Assembly (NCBI GenBank): GCA_900095095.1
Contig: FMBT01000427.1
Coordinates: forward strand, 54,173-118,172
Direction: 5' to 3'
Length of the DNA stretch: 64,000 nt
DNA from: Fragilariopsis cylindrus CCMP1102
Lineage: Eukaryota > Bacillariophyta > Bacillariophyceae > Bacillariales > Bacillariaceae
Position 1 is the stretch's first letter; each line of letters starts with the position of its first letter. The notes beneath the pieces were generated by a model. That model ran no database searches and was not told where the DNA came from. It saw only the letters and a list, made by a program, of their open reading frames with translations. Positions 50,739-61,478 of this stretch are shown here, piece after piece. Both the position numbers and the translations under genes were made by a program.

Positions 50739-53736
50739 ATGGACGAACAAGAAGAGACCCAAGTGAAGACAAGCAACAACAATGTTGTGGACATGGAGGA
50801 AGATAACGAAACAACGGAGAACGATGTCTTAATGGTCGATATCAAAGCAAAGAAATACGACGCTGTCGACATTGTCAAGTTATTAGACTTGCTCAAAGCC
50901 AGCAAGAAAGCTGGTGATTTGATCGCTGAGAAACATGTGATGCTTCTTATTGGATTGACAGGTGCAGGGAAGGTAAGCCGAGTACAATATCATGAAATAC
51001 GAGTAGGGTTATAAGAGGAGTGAGTCGTCGTTGCAAACACAAAACATTATTATAACGAAGCTTACCGTTGCCGCCTTTTATGTATCTTCTTTTTGTTCTT
51101 TAATAGACGACCAGTACTTTGTATCTAGCTGGTGCAAAATTTGTAGAGGAATACGTTGGTGGATTTTCACACTACAAACCAATCGAGTTACCAAGTGAGG
51201 TTCTAGCTGAGTTTGCTGTGAGCGGTGGTGCTCGCTCTGTGACGACGACTATACAAGCTACTACCATTCCGTTGGAGAATGACTTCGTCACTATTTGCGA
51301 TACACCTGGATTTGGTGATACTAAGGGACATGAGCGCGAGATAAGCAATGGTCTTGGGATTATCCATGCACTAAAAGGTGCTGCCTCAATCAAGCCGTAA
51401 GTTTTTTCGTTCTATATATAGTTATACGTATGGAGGAAATAGGAACGAAACGACTTTTCTTCTTCCTGACTATTCTCCTCCCACATAATTCTCTCTCTCT
51501 CTCTCTTTATCTCTTGGTCCAACAAAACAACAAATTATTTCCTAGTGTTATTGTCATCGATCACAGCACCATGCATGCAAATCGATTTGATCCTCTACGA
51601 AAGAATTTATCAACTGTAATTGCTATGATGGGATGTGAACCTATTGATTTTTCATCATTTGCATACATCTTCACACGATGCGAAGGAAAGGCTTTCAAGC
51701 GGATTACAGAACAGTTGTCGTTCTACCAGAAGGAAGTCAGGGATGATCCGACATTAGAAAACAAGGATATTTTAGATGCGTTACTGTCTGATATGATCTC
51801 AAAGACAAAGCCAGAGGACGTGATTTGTATTGATCCCGAAGAGCCCGATAATGCACCTGACACTCTAAAGCGTCTTTGGCGAGGCTCGAGAATCGAAAAC
51901 CCTGGAAACAGTTTTGTCAACTTCTGCTCGAAAGAATCAATGGCTGCTTTATCTACACAAGTCAACATCTTGATTCAGGATGTCGAAAAATCTCTCAAGA
52001 TATCTGATCTTGATTCAGCACAAGAGTCCCTCCGTAAAATGACCAAAATGGCGAAAGCACTATCCTTATCCAACGTTGAAAATGCTGTTGATCATGGGAT
52101 AACAAAAGTAAAAGACTTTGTGAACCAATTAACTTCTGATATTGAAAACTTGGTGACTTCCGATTTTGAGCAGAATATGAGCGGTATGTCATCGAAGCTA
52201 CATCTGCTCTTTAAGTCAGAAGGAATCCGAAACATCTGTGGAATAGATTTCAATTATAGTGCTTTTATCAAGGACATCACTAGAAGACTTTTGTCGATCG
52301 TCGAGCAACCGATCGCTGATATCCTCCCTACTTTTTTAGGAAGCGAAGATGTCCTACAACGTGCAATAACTCGATTTGCTTTAATCGCTAAAGCATTTCA
52401 AGATATTATTGACAACGAGACTATAGAGACTGGGCACTCAATCATGATAAAGGCAACGAATAATGTAATGAATCCTATCATGGATGTTCTCGGGAACTCT
52501 TTAAATATCAGCGATCCTAAATCAACTACTTTAACTGAGTGCCTCCCTAAAGTCAATCTCGTTCTTGCCATGAGCATATTCTTTCATTCGTCTAAATTTG
52601 CTTCTCTCAACCTGGGACTTTCCAAGTGGACTTCGTCGTTTGAAACTGAGTTGAAGAATATTCTTCAAAATATCAACGATATAAGTCAAACCTGCGTTAC
52701 ACATCTCGAAGAATTGGATAAAGCTCTACATGAAGAGCTTCTGGGAGACGTAGATTGGTCCTATTCTTCTATCTTGAAGTTAAAGGATATTGCCGAGAAA
52801 AAAGAAGCTAGGGCTTTCCTTCAAGCTGTGTTGTCCTCTGATTCTCTTGCTACTTCTACCGAAAATAACACTACTCTGAACTTGAAGTTATCTATCAGCG
52901 ATTTCGATGATGCTGTCAGAAAATATGTACCTAACCTCGTCTTCTTTCTCCAGAACGAATCTCAAGCCGTCTTTGACAATGAAGTAGGAGAGATGAATGT
53001 TCGCGTCGACATAGCAAAGAAAGTTATCGGCTCCGTTGATTCTGTTCTTAGCATCGTCGACAGTATTAAGAATCTGGATGATATCATTTTCCAGAAGGCT
53101 TCGGAAGATATGATTGGCATGAAAGGCCGGTTGAAACAATTCATCGAGGAATCGAAGAAGAATCCTATTCGACGGCGTTTTGTTCAGGGAACGAAACTAG
53201 AGCCCTCAGAAAAAGAACTCTCCCAAACAAAAGATAAGCGAGCCTTGCAACGATGGTATGAGAAATGTAATGAGTTGAGAGTCTATCGGATGAAAAATAA
53301 CCATTGTAACGTACCACATAAAGACCCAAAACTTGGACTTGTAAGTATATTGATAGTGTGTGATTTATTTTGTATCTACACAAACCGACAAATTTACTAA
53401 CTTGTTATTATCTTTCAGTGGGTGATGACCCAACGTTTCGAGAAGAAAAAGTATGAAGCAGGATCAAAGACCGCAATGACTAATGAAAAGTTACAGCATT
53501 TATCTGGTATGGATTTTCAATGGAGCGTTTTGAAGGAGCGCAATAATGCTATGTGGGACCAGCGATTCGGAGAGTTGAAGAAGTTTAGGGATGAACATGG
53601 CCACTGCCGTGTACCTCAAAGAACACGGAAGTTAGGCAAATGGGTAATGCATCAGAGAAACAATAAAAGTACACGCGTCGCCAGAAGTGAGGAGCAAATT
53701 GCCAAGCTGGAGGCAATTGGTTTCTTCGACTCTTAA
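50739..53736 (+). CDS. P-loop GTPase fused to two helicase-associated (HA) domains
   Basis: Four exons (50739-50972, 51107-51396, 51546-53340, 53419-53736) with GT-AG introns, all in phase, give 878 residues. An acidic N-terminus precedes a G domain: P-loop LIGLTGAGKTTSTLYLAG split by intron 1, a Thr-rich switch (RSVTTTIQATTI), G3 as TICDTPGFGDTKG, a VIVIDHSTM strand, and FAYIFTRCEGK as a probable degenerate G4 (TRCE instead of NKxD). This set resembles AIG1/GIMAP-like or dynamin-like GTPases. A helical region of about 450 residues rich in Leu/Ile follows, then two HA domains (RALQRWYEKCNELRVYR...HCNVPHKDPKLGLWV and MWDQRFGELKKFRDEHGHCR...KLGKWVMHQR). HA modules bind nucleic acid. A GTP-driven, nucleic-acid-associated assembly is inference. 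Confidence 0.85.
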
Positions 53737-54269
53737 GAAGAAAAACTCAATGACTATTATGGAGCTATTCTTTCTAACCTTGCTATGTATCATAAAGTTC
53801 TCTGTGTGAGGTGTTAACCAACAGAAGGACCTTTTGTGTGCGAAAGTAGTTAGTTGATCAAAAAAAATCTATTCTGTAGGACGTTTGTTTTGATGGAACA
53901 ATGCCATCAATATTGTCTTGTTTCCTTCTTGGATCGCAAATATCACATGGATTTTTTATATCCTTAGTTTTAGAAATGTAAAACCCAGTTGTATAATAAT
54001 CAATATATCGAAAACAACTACTTTCTCTTTTGAGTTATAAAGGATGAACCTACCGTTAATGTTTGCTCGTATCTAGCGCGGCGGGAATAGTTAGGGACAG
54101 CGGAGCTATAACACTAGAAGGTAAGCAAGATATCCGCTTTCCCTTCTTCAGCTGAATAGGTGTCCATTCGAACATATTCTTTCATTAACACACGGGACTA
54201 AAAATGGAAAACTAGCCAATCTATTTACAAAAAACTATAAATAAACTAAACTAAAATCGTCGCTTCGAA
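53737..54269. other. Spacer between convergent genes
   Basis: About 530 bp of 3' regions of the GTPase-HA gene and the next minus-strand gene. An ACACGGGACTAAAA(A)TGGAA stretch near 54190 also occurs near 48964; otherwise nothing. Confidence 0.4.
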
Positions 54270-56390
54270 TTAATTTGACAGAGGCGTAATAGGGATTTTA
54301 ACGACATACTTTTCATCGTGCTGGAGCGTGCTGGTAGTAGTTGCGGTTGCCTTAAAACGATTGCATCTTTCCATTAAATCTTGTCTTTCTAATGTCGTAC
54401 AGGGGTGGGGTTTCCACCGGCCCATACCTTGTCTTTGTTGAATCTTATTCGATGAACTTTTATCGGAACCAGGAGGCCAGACACAATCATATTTTTCTGC
54501 AATTTTTTCCATTTCCTTACTTGCCTTCTCATCTGACGCAATAATATTTACATTCAAATTATGCATCACACCATAGAAGCCACAAAGTGAATGCTCAACT
54601 GTCTCTAGATCATAAATCCGACCATTGGCACGATCTGCCCACGATTTATCCAATTTTGTTCGTATCAATGCATCCTGGAACTTATTGCGTATTATAACTG
54701 CTCTTGGGATCGTTGATAATTGGGATACATTTTGTTTGAGGTTGGCAAGTAGATCCGATCCACCTCCAAAAATAATATACGCACCCTTACGTGCACCCGG
54801 TCCAAACAAACCATAATTGAATCTTGAATTATCAACGACCGATGATGGGAGGATTGTATTATCAGGAAACAATTGACAGTAGTATTGCACACAAACAAGA
54901 TCACTAAAGATCTGCCAAGCAAAGAAGTCTGCTACCATGGGCCTAGAATAAAGAAAGATGGGATTTGACTTAGAACTATAACAAGTCACAATACGAATAA
55001 TGCGCTTAAAGAACTAAAAATAAATAACAACAAAGTCACAAACGACCACACTTACAGTTCCTTAAACTCGTCCAGTACTACTTTGACATTATCCGTTCCC
55101 ATAACAACTTTACTCATATATTTAAGTTGAGAACAATTATTGGCTGCTAACTTTTTGAGCACAGACATAATTGTTTCATATGGCTGGACTTGATGTTCCC
55201 CTGTCATTACGCCACGACCCATAGTAAGTTTTTCCCAGTCTGTAAATTTCTTAAAATCATTCAACTCCGATGGAAGTGGAATTTGTGATATACAACACAT
55301 CGGCGATTCCGATTCCATTTGTTTGATACAAAAATCTTTCCCCCATTTGTCACGGTACCCCATACGACCAAGAAGGGTAACGCCAGAGGCAGCAATATCA
55401 TGTAGGTCTTCATTACGGTTGGTTCCCTCATTATCATCACCATGTATTGCAGTTTCATACAAACCCTTATCGATAAGTTCTGAAATAGATTTCCCCTCAT
55501 CTTTGGATAGTTTTTTGATTGCAGCCCAACGAGAGAAGGTACTGAGACGATTTATTGTTCTGTATGTAATAGCCCCCCATAAAGCAGCCTCAGCTGGAGT
55601 AAGTCGATCCTTAGTAGTAGAGGCTCGTTCCGTCAAATCTTGCACCATCCGTGCATAACCAATCGAACCACGATCATCACATCGCCAAAGAGCAGCAGTA
55701 CTACCCACAATATTATAGGGTGGTCCTCGTCCATCCTTAAATCGTCGAACAGATCCAAGTAACATCCGATAATTGTAGACACAAAATTCATCCATCCAAT
55801 CCTCGAATGACATGGAATATGGTACAAAGTTGTCGTCGTTGTTTTTCGTCGTCGTCGAAATTGAGTTTGAATTTGTTGCTGTTGTTGTTGAAGTTGAATC
55901 GAAACGAGATTCAATTAAACCAGGATATCCATGTGTACTTTCCGATCTTTCCCTCCACCATTTTGGTGTTTCTTTTTCATTGAGATTTTTTTGTGGTTGT
56001 GCTCTCATAGCACAACAAACATGATTATACCCAACGGGTATCTTTTCGGTACTACAATCTTTACGTTTAAGTAAAATTGGTATAAATTGATCATAACCGA
56101 ACTCACATTTCATTTGTTGTCGACCATGTGCAATACACATAATGCACTCTCTTGGTGGTGGTGACGACGATGATGGTCTTTTTGTTATTCCTTTAGCTAC
56201 TTTCTTTATCTTCTTCTTCTTCCTTGCTGCATTTGATGATGCCATCGTTATTATCATCGTCCCATCGGTTGTTCCTGTAGATGATGATGAGGATGATGAC
56301 GATGCTACTACTGTTGGAGCGAATGAAACAGGAAATTTGTTATAATCACGTTCCCAACACCAATTCCCTTGCCCCCAATCATCGAAGAAA

Positions 56391-56423
<33 letters not shown>

Positions 56424-56779
56424 TCGGGATCCGGTTTAATTTTGAGATCAGCTTTCGGCTGATATTGTTCCTTTTTACCTGATTGATTGAAAGGTTGCAA
56501 ATCGCGAATCATACGACTGACATTATTGTTTTTGTTGTTGCAGTTGTCATTGTTGTTGTTGTCGTCAGGATCCGATTTAATTTGGACATCAACTTTCGGC
56601 TTTTTGTTCCTCGACGACGACGACGACGACGACGACGACGGCGTTAATCTCTCAACCTTCCCTTCAATCTCATTGATGTATCGTTTGGGTGCAGATCGTT
56701 GTCGACGTGTTCTACGTGTACCTCCAGAAGCACCATACGGTACGTCGTGATTCTGCTGTATCTCCATTGCCATTACCAT
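54270..56779 (-). CDS. Putative DNA thymine-hypermodification family protein (HMUDK/aGPT-pyrophosphorylase-like fold)
   Basis: Exons 56779-55056 and 54942-54270 (GTAAGTG donor, TTCTAG acceptor, 113-bp intron) give 798 residues. Residues 1-190 are disordered and basic (GTRRTRRQRSAPKRYI) with short KSDPD/KPDPD motifs. A Cys-rich patch follows (CIMCIAH, MKCEF, CCAMRAQP), possibly zinc binding. The main domain, about residues 327-640, runs MDEFCVYNYRMLLGSVRRFKD, LWRCDDRGSIGYARMV, ALWGAITYRTINRLSTFSRW, PMVADFFAWQIFSDLV and NYGLFGPGARKGAYIIFGG. This order (R..G basic helix, F/W..(R)xDD+xT/S, YR..N...TF, GxFxAxQ..xDL, GPGA++G) is that of the helical domain in 5-hmdU DNA kinases and alpha-glutamyl/putrescinyl-thymine pyrophosphorylases. 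A role in base modification or reading is inferred; no kinase P-loop is present. Confidence 0.6.
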
Positions 56780-57275
56780 TACCTTTAGTAATCCAATCCA
56801 ATCCAATCCAATCCAATAATAAATAATGCTATCACAAGAGGACAAGTGCGGTACATGTACTTCAACGTACTAATGTTTTATGATCCGCCCCTTTTTGACA
56901 GGCGAGAAAGGAGTTGGATATGTTGAGATCTTTCGATCTTTTCCAGTATGTGATGTTTCGCCCCCGACTACTCTCCCCCAAAATGAAATACGAGATAATG
57001 AAAGGCTCAAATGGGAGCGCGCGTATCTTGACATGTTTACTGTACTTTTTAGGCTAAAGCTCGACCTGCTACTTCAAAATCGTAAAAAATCGTTTATCGC
57101 CAAATCTGAGGTTTATCTCATGTGCCAAATAGGTTTTCGTCGCGGATTTTTTTCATTATATAGCTACAATTCACAAAAAAAAATCCTTGCCTCACCAATC
57201 GATGCCCAAATAGTCGACGACCCTTACACTACTGCAAAGTTCTAAGTAATTTCAGTTCAAAAAGAGAGCAGCACA
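56780..57275. other. Divergent intergenic region
   Basis: Holds an AATCC/AATCCA microrepeat at 56791-56816 just before the minus-strand start. A plus-strand ORF at 56880-57245 has no family features and is not called. Promoters of both genes expected. Confidence 0.4.
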
Positions 57276-58680
57276 ATGGTAATGATTCAAAGACAACAAG
57301 CGATGTCTATGCGACGACAATCGTCGAATCCGGGAATTCTCGGAGGAGGACAACAACAACAACAACAACAACAACAACAGCAACAAATTGGTAGCCCAAC
57401 GAAGCGTACTAGTTCATCCAATGCTGCTGCTCGACGCAATAGTTCGTTCACATCATGTGCAATGGGTGATGAAGATAATTGTAGTGTTTCTACTATATCA
57501 TCTCATCCATCCTACAGTAGTATTTTGGTGAATAGCAGAAAGGAGAAGATATCATCAATGTTGCCATCCTCATTCGGCAGCGGTTGTGGCAATACAGGTA
57601 ACAGCAGCAACAGCAGTAGTAGGAGTAACAGAAACTTGCATCATCATCAGACAGTAAAAACACCACGTTGGGTATTGGTAGTATTATGTGTATGTACAGC
57701 ATTGTCATGGATCCGTGCCATCCAATATAGGACGGCTAGTTTTAATATCATTTCTGCTATGGATATCGAACTCGAGTCACTCGTATTCCAAAAGAAGCAA
57801 AGTGTACGATTATATAAGGATGGGCAAGATGCAAAAAATAAAATCTCGAAACAACAACTGAAACTTAAAAAGACACAACGTTTATTTACACACGAGACTC
57901 GGATGATTGAAGAAATTGCTGAAATTGAAGCATCTAGTGAACATGGTGACAATGTAGAACTACCAGCAAAATATCGAAATCGTAAAAGTAAAACCGTTAC
58001 AAAGAAGTGGATCGAACATCGGACAGGAAGCACTTCTTCATAAGGTATACAATCTCCAAGCCTATATCCAAGAGGGAAGTCGGAAGCGTGTGATTGAAAA
58101 ATACGGACCGGGTCCACATCATGTACTCTTCGATGTAAAAAGTCGTGAGGGACGAAAACCTGGTAGCTTTATGGTGCAGATGGCACCATTATCAACAGTA
58201 CCACATGCCGTCGAAACATTTTTAGACATGGTAACGAATAAGGTTTGGGACAATACCGTGTTTTATTCTCATCATACACAAGATCATGTTATTGCCGCAG
58301 CACCAATCGTATACGGGACCTTCCAATCGAAGGATCATCAAATGGAATCACTTGGATATGAGGGGGTAAGTTTTCCTGAATACTCAGCTTCATTCCCTCA
58401 TAAGCAATTCACACTTGGCTTTGCTGGGAACGGACCTAATTTCTATATCAATCCAATCGATAACGCGGAACATCATGGGCCAGGTGGAATACAACGCCAT
58501 CATGACTTATCAACCGATGCCGATCCATGTTTTGGTGAAATCGTTAGTGGATTTGATGTAGTGAAATTTGACATGCAAATTGGCCGACATAAGGGAAATA
58601 AACCGAAAGGATGGGCAGATTATGACATAACGAGAATTATAACTGCAAAATTGGTGTCTCATCAATTCGCGACCCACTAG
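57276..58680 (+). CDS. Membrane-anchored cyclophilin-type protein, one frame break
   Basis: ATG 57276. A cytoplasmic tail with a Gln run and Ser-rich sequence precedes one anchor helix (WVLVVLCVCTALSWI, about residues 130-144) and a coiled coil (KNKISKQQLKLKKTQRLFTH). The frame stops at 58043, but a shifted frame (QEALLHKVYNLQAYIQEGSR) carries into a cyclophilin-like domain: YGPGPHHVLFDVKSREG, STVPHAVETFLDMV, WDNTVFYSHH, HKQFTLGFAGNGPNFYIN, GEIVSGFDVV. Dropping one base near 58025 joins them. The fold matches cyclophilin_ABH, but the catalytic Arg and Gln region differs (HH, NFYIN), as in secretory-path cyclophilin-like proteins of diatoms. It is probably in the Golgi or ER lumen; isomerase activity is doubtful. 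Confidence 0.75.
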
Positions 58681-58973
58681 ATACAGTAATAATGAACGAA
58701 CGAACGAACGAACGAACGAACGAACGAACGAACAAACGAACATACGAACAAACGAACGAACGAACATACGAACAAACGAACATACGAACGAAGGTAGAGA
58801 GATCTACCAATGATTTTGAAACAGGAACAGCTATTAATTGTCATCTATAGTTCTGATTAAAACGAGAACGATAACTACAAATTATAGGCTAATATTAAAT
58901 ACTACTACTACTACTACTAATCCAAACTCCAGGCCCCAAAAGAAATTCAGCGTCGCAAATTCTACTTTTGTTG
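58681..58973. repeat. ACGA microsatellite and spacer
   Basis: A tetranucleotide GAAC/ACGA array runs from 58692 to about 58792, with ACAA and ACAT interruptions, directly after the cyclophilin stop. An ACT run lies at 58900-58918. No gene. Confidence 0.8.
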
Positions 58974-60895
58974 TTAGTTCTTTGTTAACGACGATATCGA
59001 TGCAATGGAATCTTTGGTCAATGGAAAAATACCAGCATTCGTCAACGCTTGTCGTGTGTAATAACAAATCGGATGTCGACTGGTTACCATCGGCATCGTC
59101 GCGCTACAATTAGTATTGCTATCTATGCTATTGCTGTTGTTGTTGACATTATCATTATTAGAAAAAGTACACTCCCAACCACTTGGATAGTCAAGGTTTT
59201 TCTTATTGCTGTTGCTATTATTACCGCCATCGAAAGTTGTTTTTGTTTCTTTCGGTACTACAGTTTCCATTTTTAGACATAATTCTATAACATCATTAGG
59301 CACATCAATATCGTGCATCACGCGACCTATTTGTGTTTGTATATTTTGATCTGTTAATGTTTTTATTTGTGATATTGCTGTTAATGGATGTGACCAATAC
59401 ATATTTTGTGTTGATAAAAATGTTTTTGATGGATCAGCATTTGGTGGTACACACAACATAACATACCCACCATCATATGCAGGACATAATGTTGCTACCG
59501 GTTGTTGTGGTTGTGATGAGGATGATGTATACGATGATGATGCTTTTCTTAATCCCACTACTATATCATTTAATGGTAAAATTGGTGCATCCATTCCTAA
59601 AAATACAACACCATACTTATTGGTATTCCTTTGTTTTTGTTTTTGTTCCTGTGATTGTTGTAATAGACGTACTTGTATCAATGCATCTTCTAATTTAGCA
59701 CCTAAATCATGAGATTTCAAATCATCGACGTTATCAATAATACTACTACTACTACTACCGTTACTATTACTGCTGGATGACGATGATGGTGATGATGACG
59801 ATGACAACATCGGAAGTAAATGCCATCCATTGCTATGATATTGACGTTCATAATATGTGAAATCAAGTTCATCAAGTATTCCCTTCATCGTTTCAAGGCC
59901 TTCTGCATTACCGGGTGCATATAGAAGGACCTTCCGAACATTATCTAATTCCGACTATTCAATAAATAAATACCGGTAATGGTATTCCGGAAAAAGAATG
60001 ATGTAAGACAAAAGATTAGGAAAACTCCATGAGAAAGAAAGGTCAGAACAAGCAAGCCTGCGTATTGCATTCGTTTCATAACACAACACAACACAACACA
60101 GCACAGCACAGCACAGCACAACACAGCACAACACAACACAGCACAGCACAGCACAGCACAGCACAACGGCACGTACAAATACGTTACATACAGTCCTGTA
60201 TAAAATTCTATATCACTTACACATCCATCGATAGTTTTAAGAACATCCGATAGCATACTTTTTGCTAATAAGACAGAACCTTGTTCCCCTAATAATGGGA
60301 TCAATCGTGTTTTACTTTTTCCAGCAGAAGGACATTTTGCAACAACGACAATAGTCCCATAAACACCGCCACTATCACTATTATCACCATCGTTATTATT
60401 CCCATCGTCGATCATCGCAGTATTTTTCACAGTAGTCGCAGTCCCCGTTATTGAAACACCACAAACAGGTCTAATATCTGGAGCATCCTCCCGGAGTGCT
60501 TGTCCAGTCTTTTTGATAGCACTTGCATCACCAATATCAAACCACAATCCTACCCCTGCTCCTACTCTGTCTTCCTTCAAGAATCGTCCTGGTGGGTCCA
60601 TCATGGTACGTATATCATGGACGATACTAGCGGCAATATGAGCCTTTTCCAGTTTCTTGGTGGATAAATTTAGATATTGTTTCTTCTTTGCTTGGATGAT
60701 ATATCGAAATTGTACATTCCCAGCATGATTATTGATCCGTCCACCCCGACCACAGAGAACATCATTCTTATTTGGTTCAGGGATTGGACCAATCCCACGA
60801 GGTGGAACATGAAAAATAGGTCGAGGTTTTGCTGTTGATTTTCTAACTACCACCGATGCTTGCGCTGCTACGGCGTTGTTGTTGTTGTTGTCCAT
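58974..60895 (-). CDS. DUF6824 domain fused to a DUF2064-type nucleotidyl/glycosyltransferase
   Basis: Exons 60895-60221 and 59954-58974, intron of 266 bp (GTAAGTG, GAATAG) in phase 0; 551 residues. Residues about 38-135 form the DUF6824 domain found mostly in diatoms: PNKNDVLCGRGGRINNHAGN and a helical ASIVHDIRTM, ending GLWFDIGDASAIKKTGQALR. From about 165 a second domain begins GTIVVVAKCPSAGKSKTRLIPL, then YYERQY, VVFLGMDAPILPL and CPAYDGGYVMLC with a WSHPLTA ending. These are the motifs of the DUF2064/TIGR04282 family (GT-A-like fold, P..GK.KTRL, GxDxP, DGGY). The first domain may bind DNA; the second suggests transferase activity. The intron carries a CACAA/CACAG repeat. Substrate unknown. 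Confidence 0.8.
60057..60166 (-). repeat. CACAA/CACAG pentanucleotide array inside an intron
   Basis: About 19 units of ACACA/GCACA between 60080 and 60165, within the intron of the 58974-60895 gene. It is a variable-length microsatellite, with no coding role although open in several frames. Confidence 0.9.
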
Positions 60896-60923
60896 TTTCT
60901 TTCTTTTCTGTAATTTTACTGTC

Positions 60924-60967
<44 letters not shown>

Positions 60968-61346
60968 CTTCAACAATAATCTATCAAGGCAAATCTTCTT
61001 CTCTTTCTCTCTTTCGTGAAATAAAATGTACTTCTACCAAGCTCCTAGATAGTAAGTTACGGTATGTCGATCGTGTATTGTCAATTTATTTTGTTTTTTA
61101 GAAGTGTTCGCTTTTTGACTCACTCGTGATTAAAATATCGTAATTCGTATCACAATGATTTTGAAGCATGATCCACAAACAAAATCCTTCACAGTTCGCC
61201 GCCACATACATAATTTCCGTGTGTTATGTTCAGAAACATGCCATATCTTGAATCTAGCTCCCATATCCATCCATACTTCTAATACTCGTACTCGTATCTA
61301 ATAATTAATTGCATCCAATCCAATTTCAAATCTCAGCAATCATAAC
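60896..61346. other. Upstream region with CT-repeat leader
   Basis: A CT dinucleotide array (60925-60964) lies just 5' of the 60895 start, in the 5' leader as a GA run on the mRNA. The rest holds nothing recognised. Confidence 0.6.
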
Positions 61347-61478
61347 ATGGCAGCAGCAGTAGCAGCAATAGCAGCATCAATAATGGTATTGAGGCCAATA
61401 CTCTGGAGGTGGATGCCGTTTCATCCAAAATCAAGACTAGAATATGATGTTATTGAAAGATTCTTTCCTACAGGATGA
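61347..61478 (+). CDS. Possible small membrane-associated peptide (43 aa) or first exon
   Basis: The ATG at 61347 opens 43 codons: an Ala-rich amphipathic start (MAAAVAAIAASIMVLRPILW) followed by RWMPFHPKSRLEYDVIERFF and TGA. The layout, a hydrophobic N-terminus and a conserved-looking aromatic/charged tail, is like small mitochondrial inner-membrane subunits. It stands alone in a gene-poor zone and could be a first exon, since CTACAG precedes the stop. No family assigned. Confidence 0.35.
   Translation: MAAAVAAIAASIMVLRPILWRWMPFHPKSRLEYDVIERFFPTG

Noticed and set aside
56880-57245. 121-codon plus-strand ORF
   Set aside because: Lies in the promoter region of the cyclophilin-type gene; no recognisable features and composition like the surrounding spacer.
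58510-58767. ORF rich in repeated Phe-Val-Arg-Ser units
   Set aside because: Direct translation of the ACGA microsatellite in reverse; no start context or homology.
60029-60253. ORFs over the CACAA/CACAG repeat
   Set aside because: Pentanucleotide microsatellite inside a well-defined intron; open in several frames only because the repeat lacks stops.
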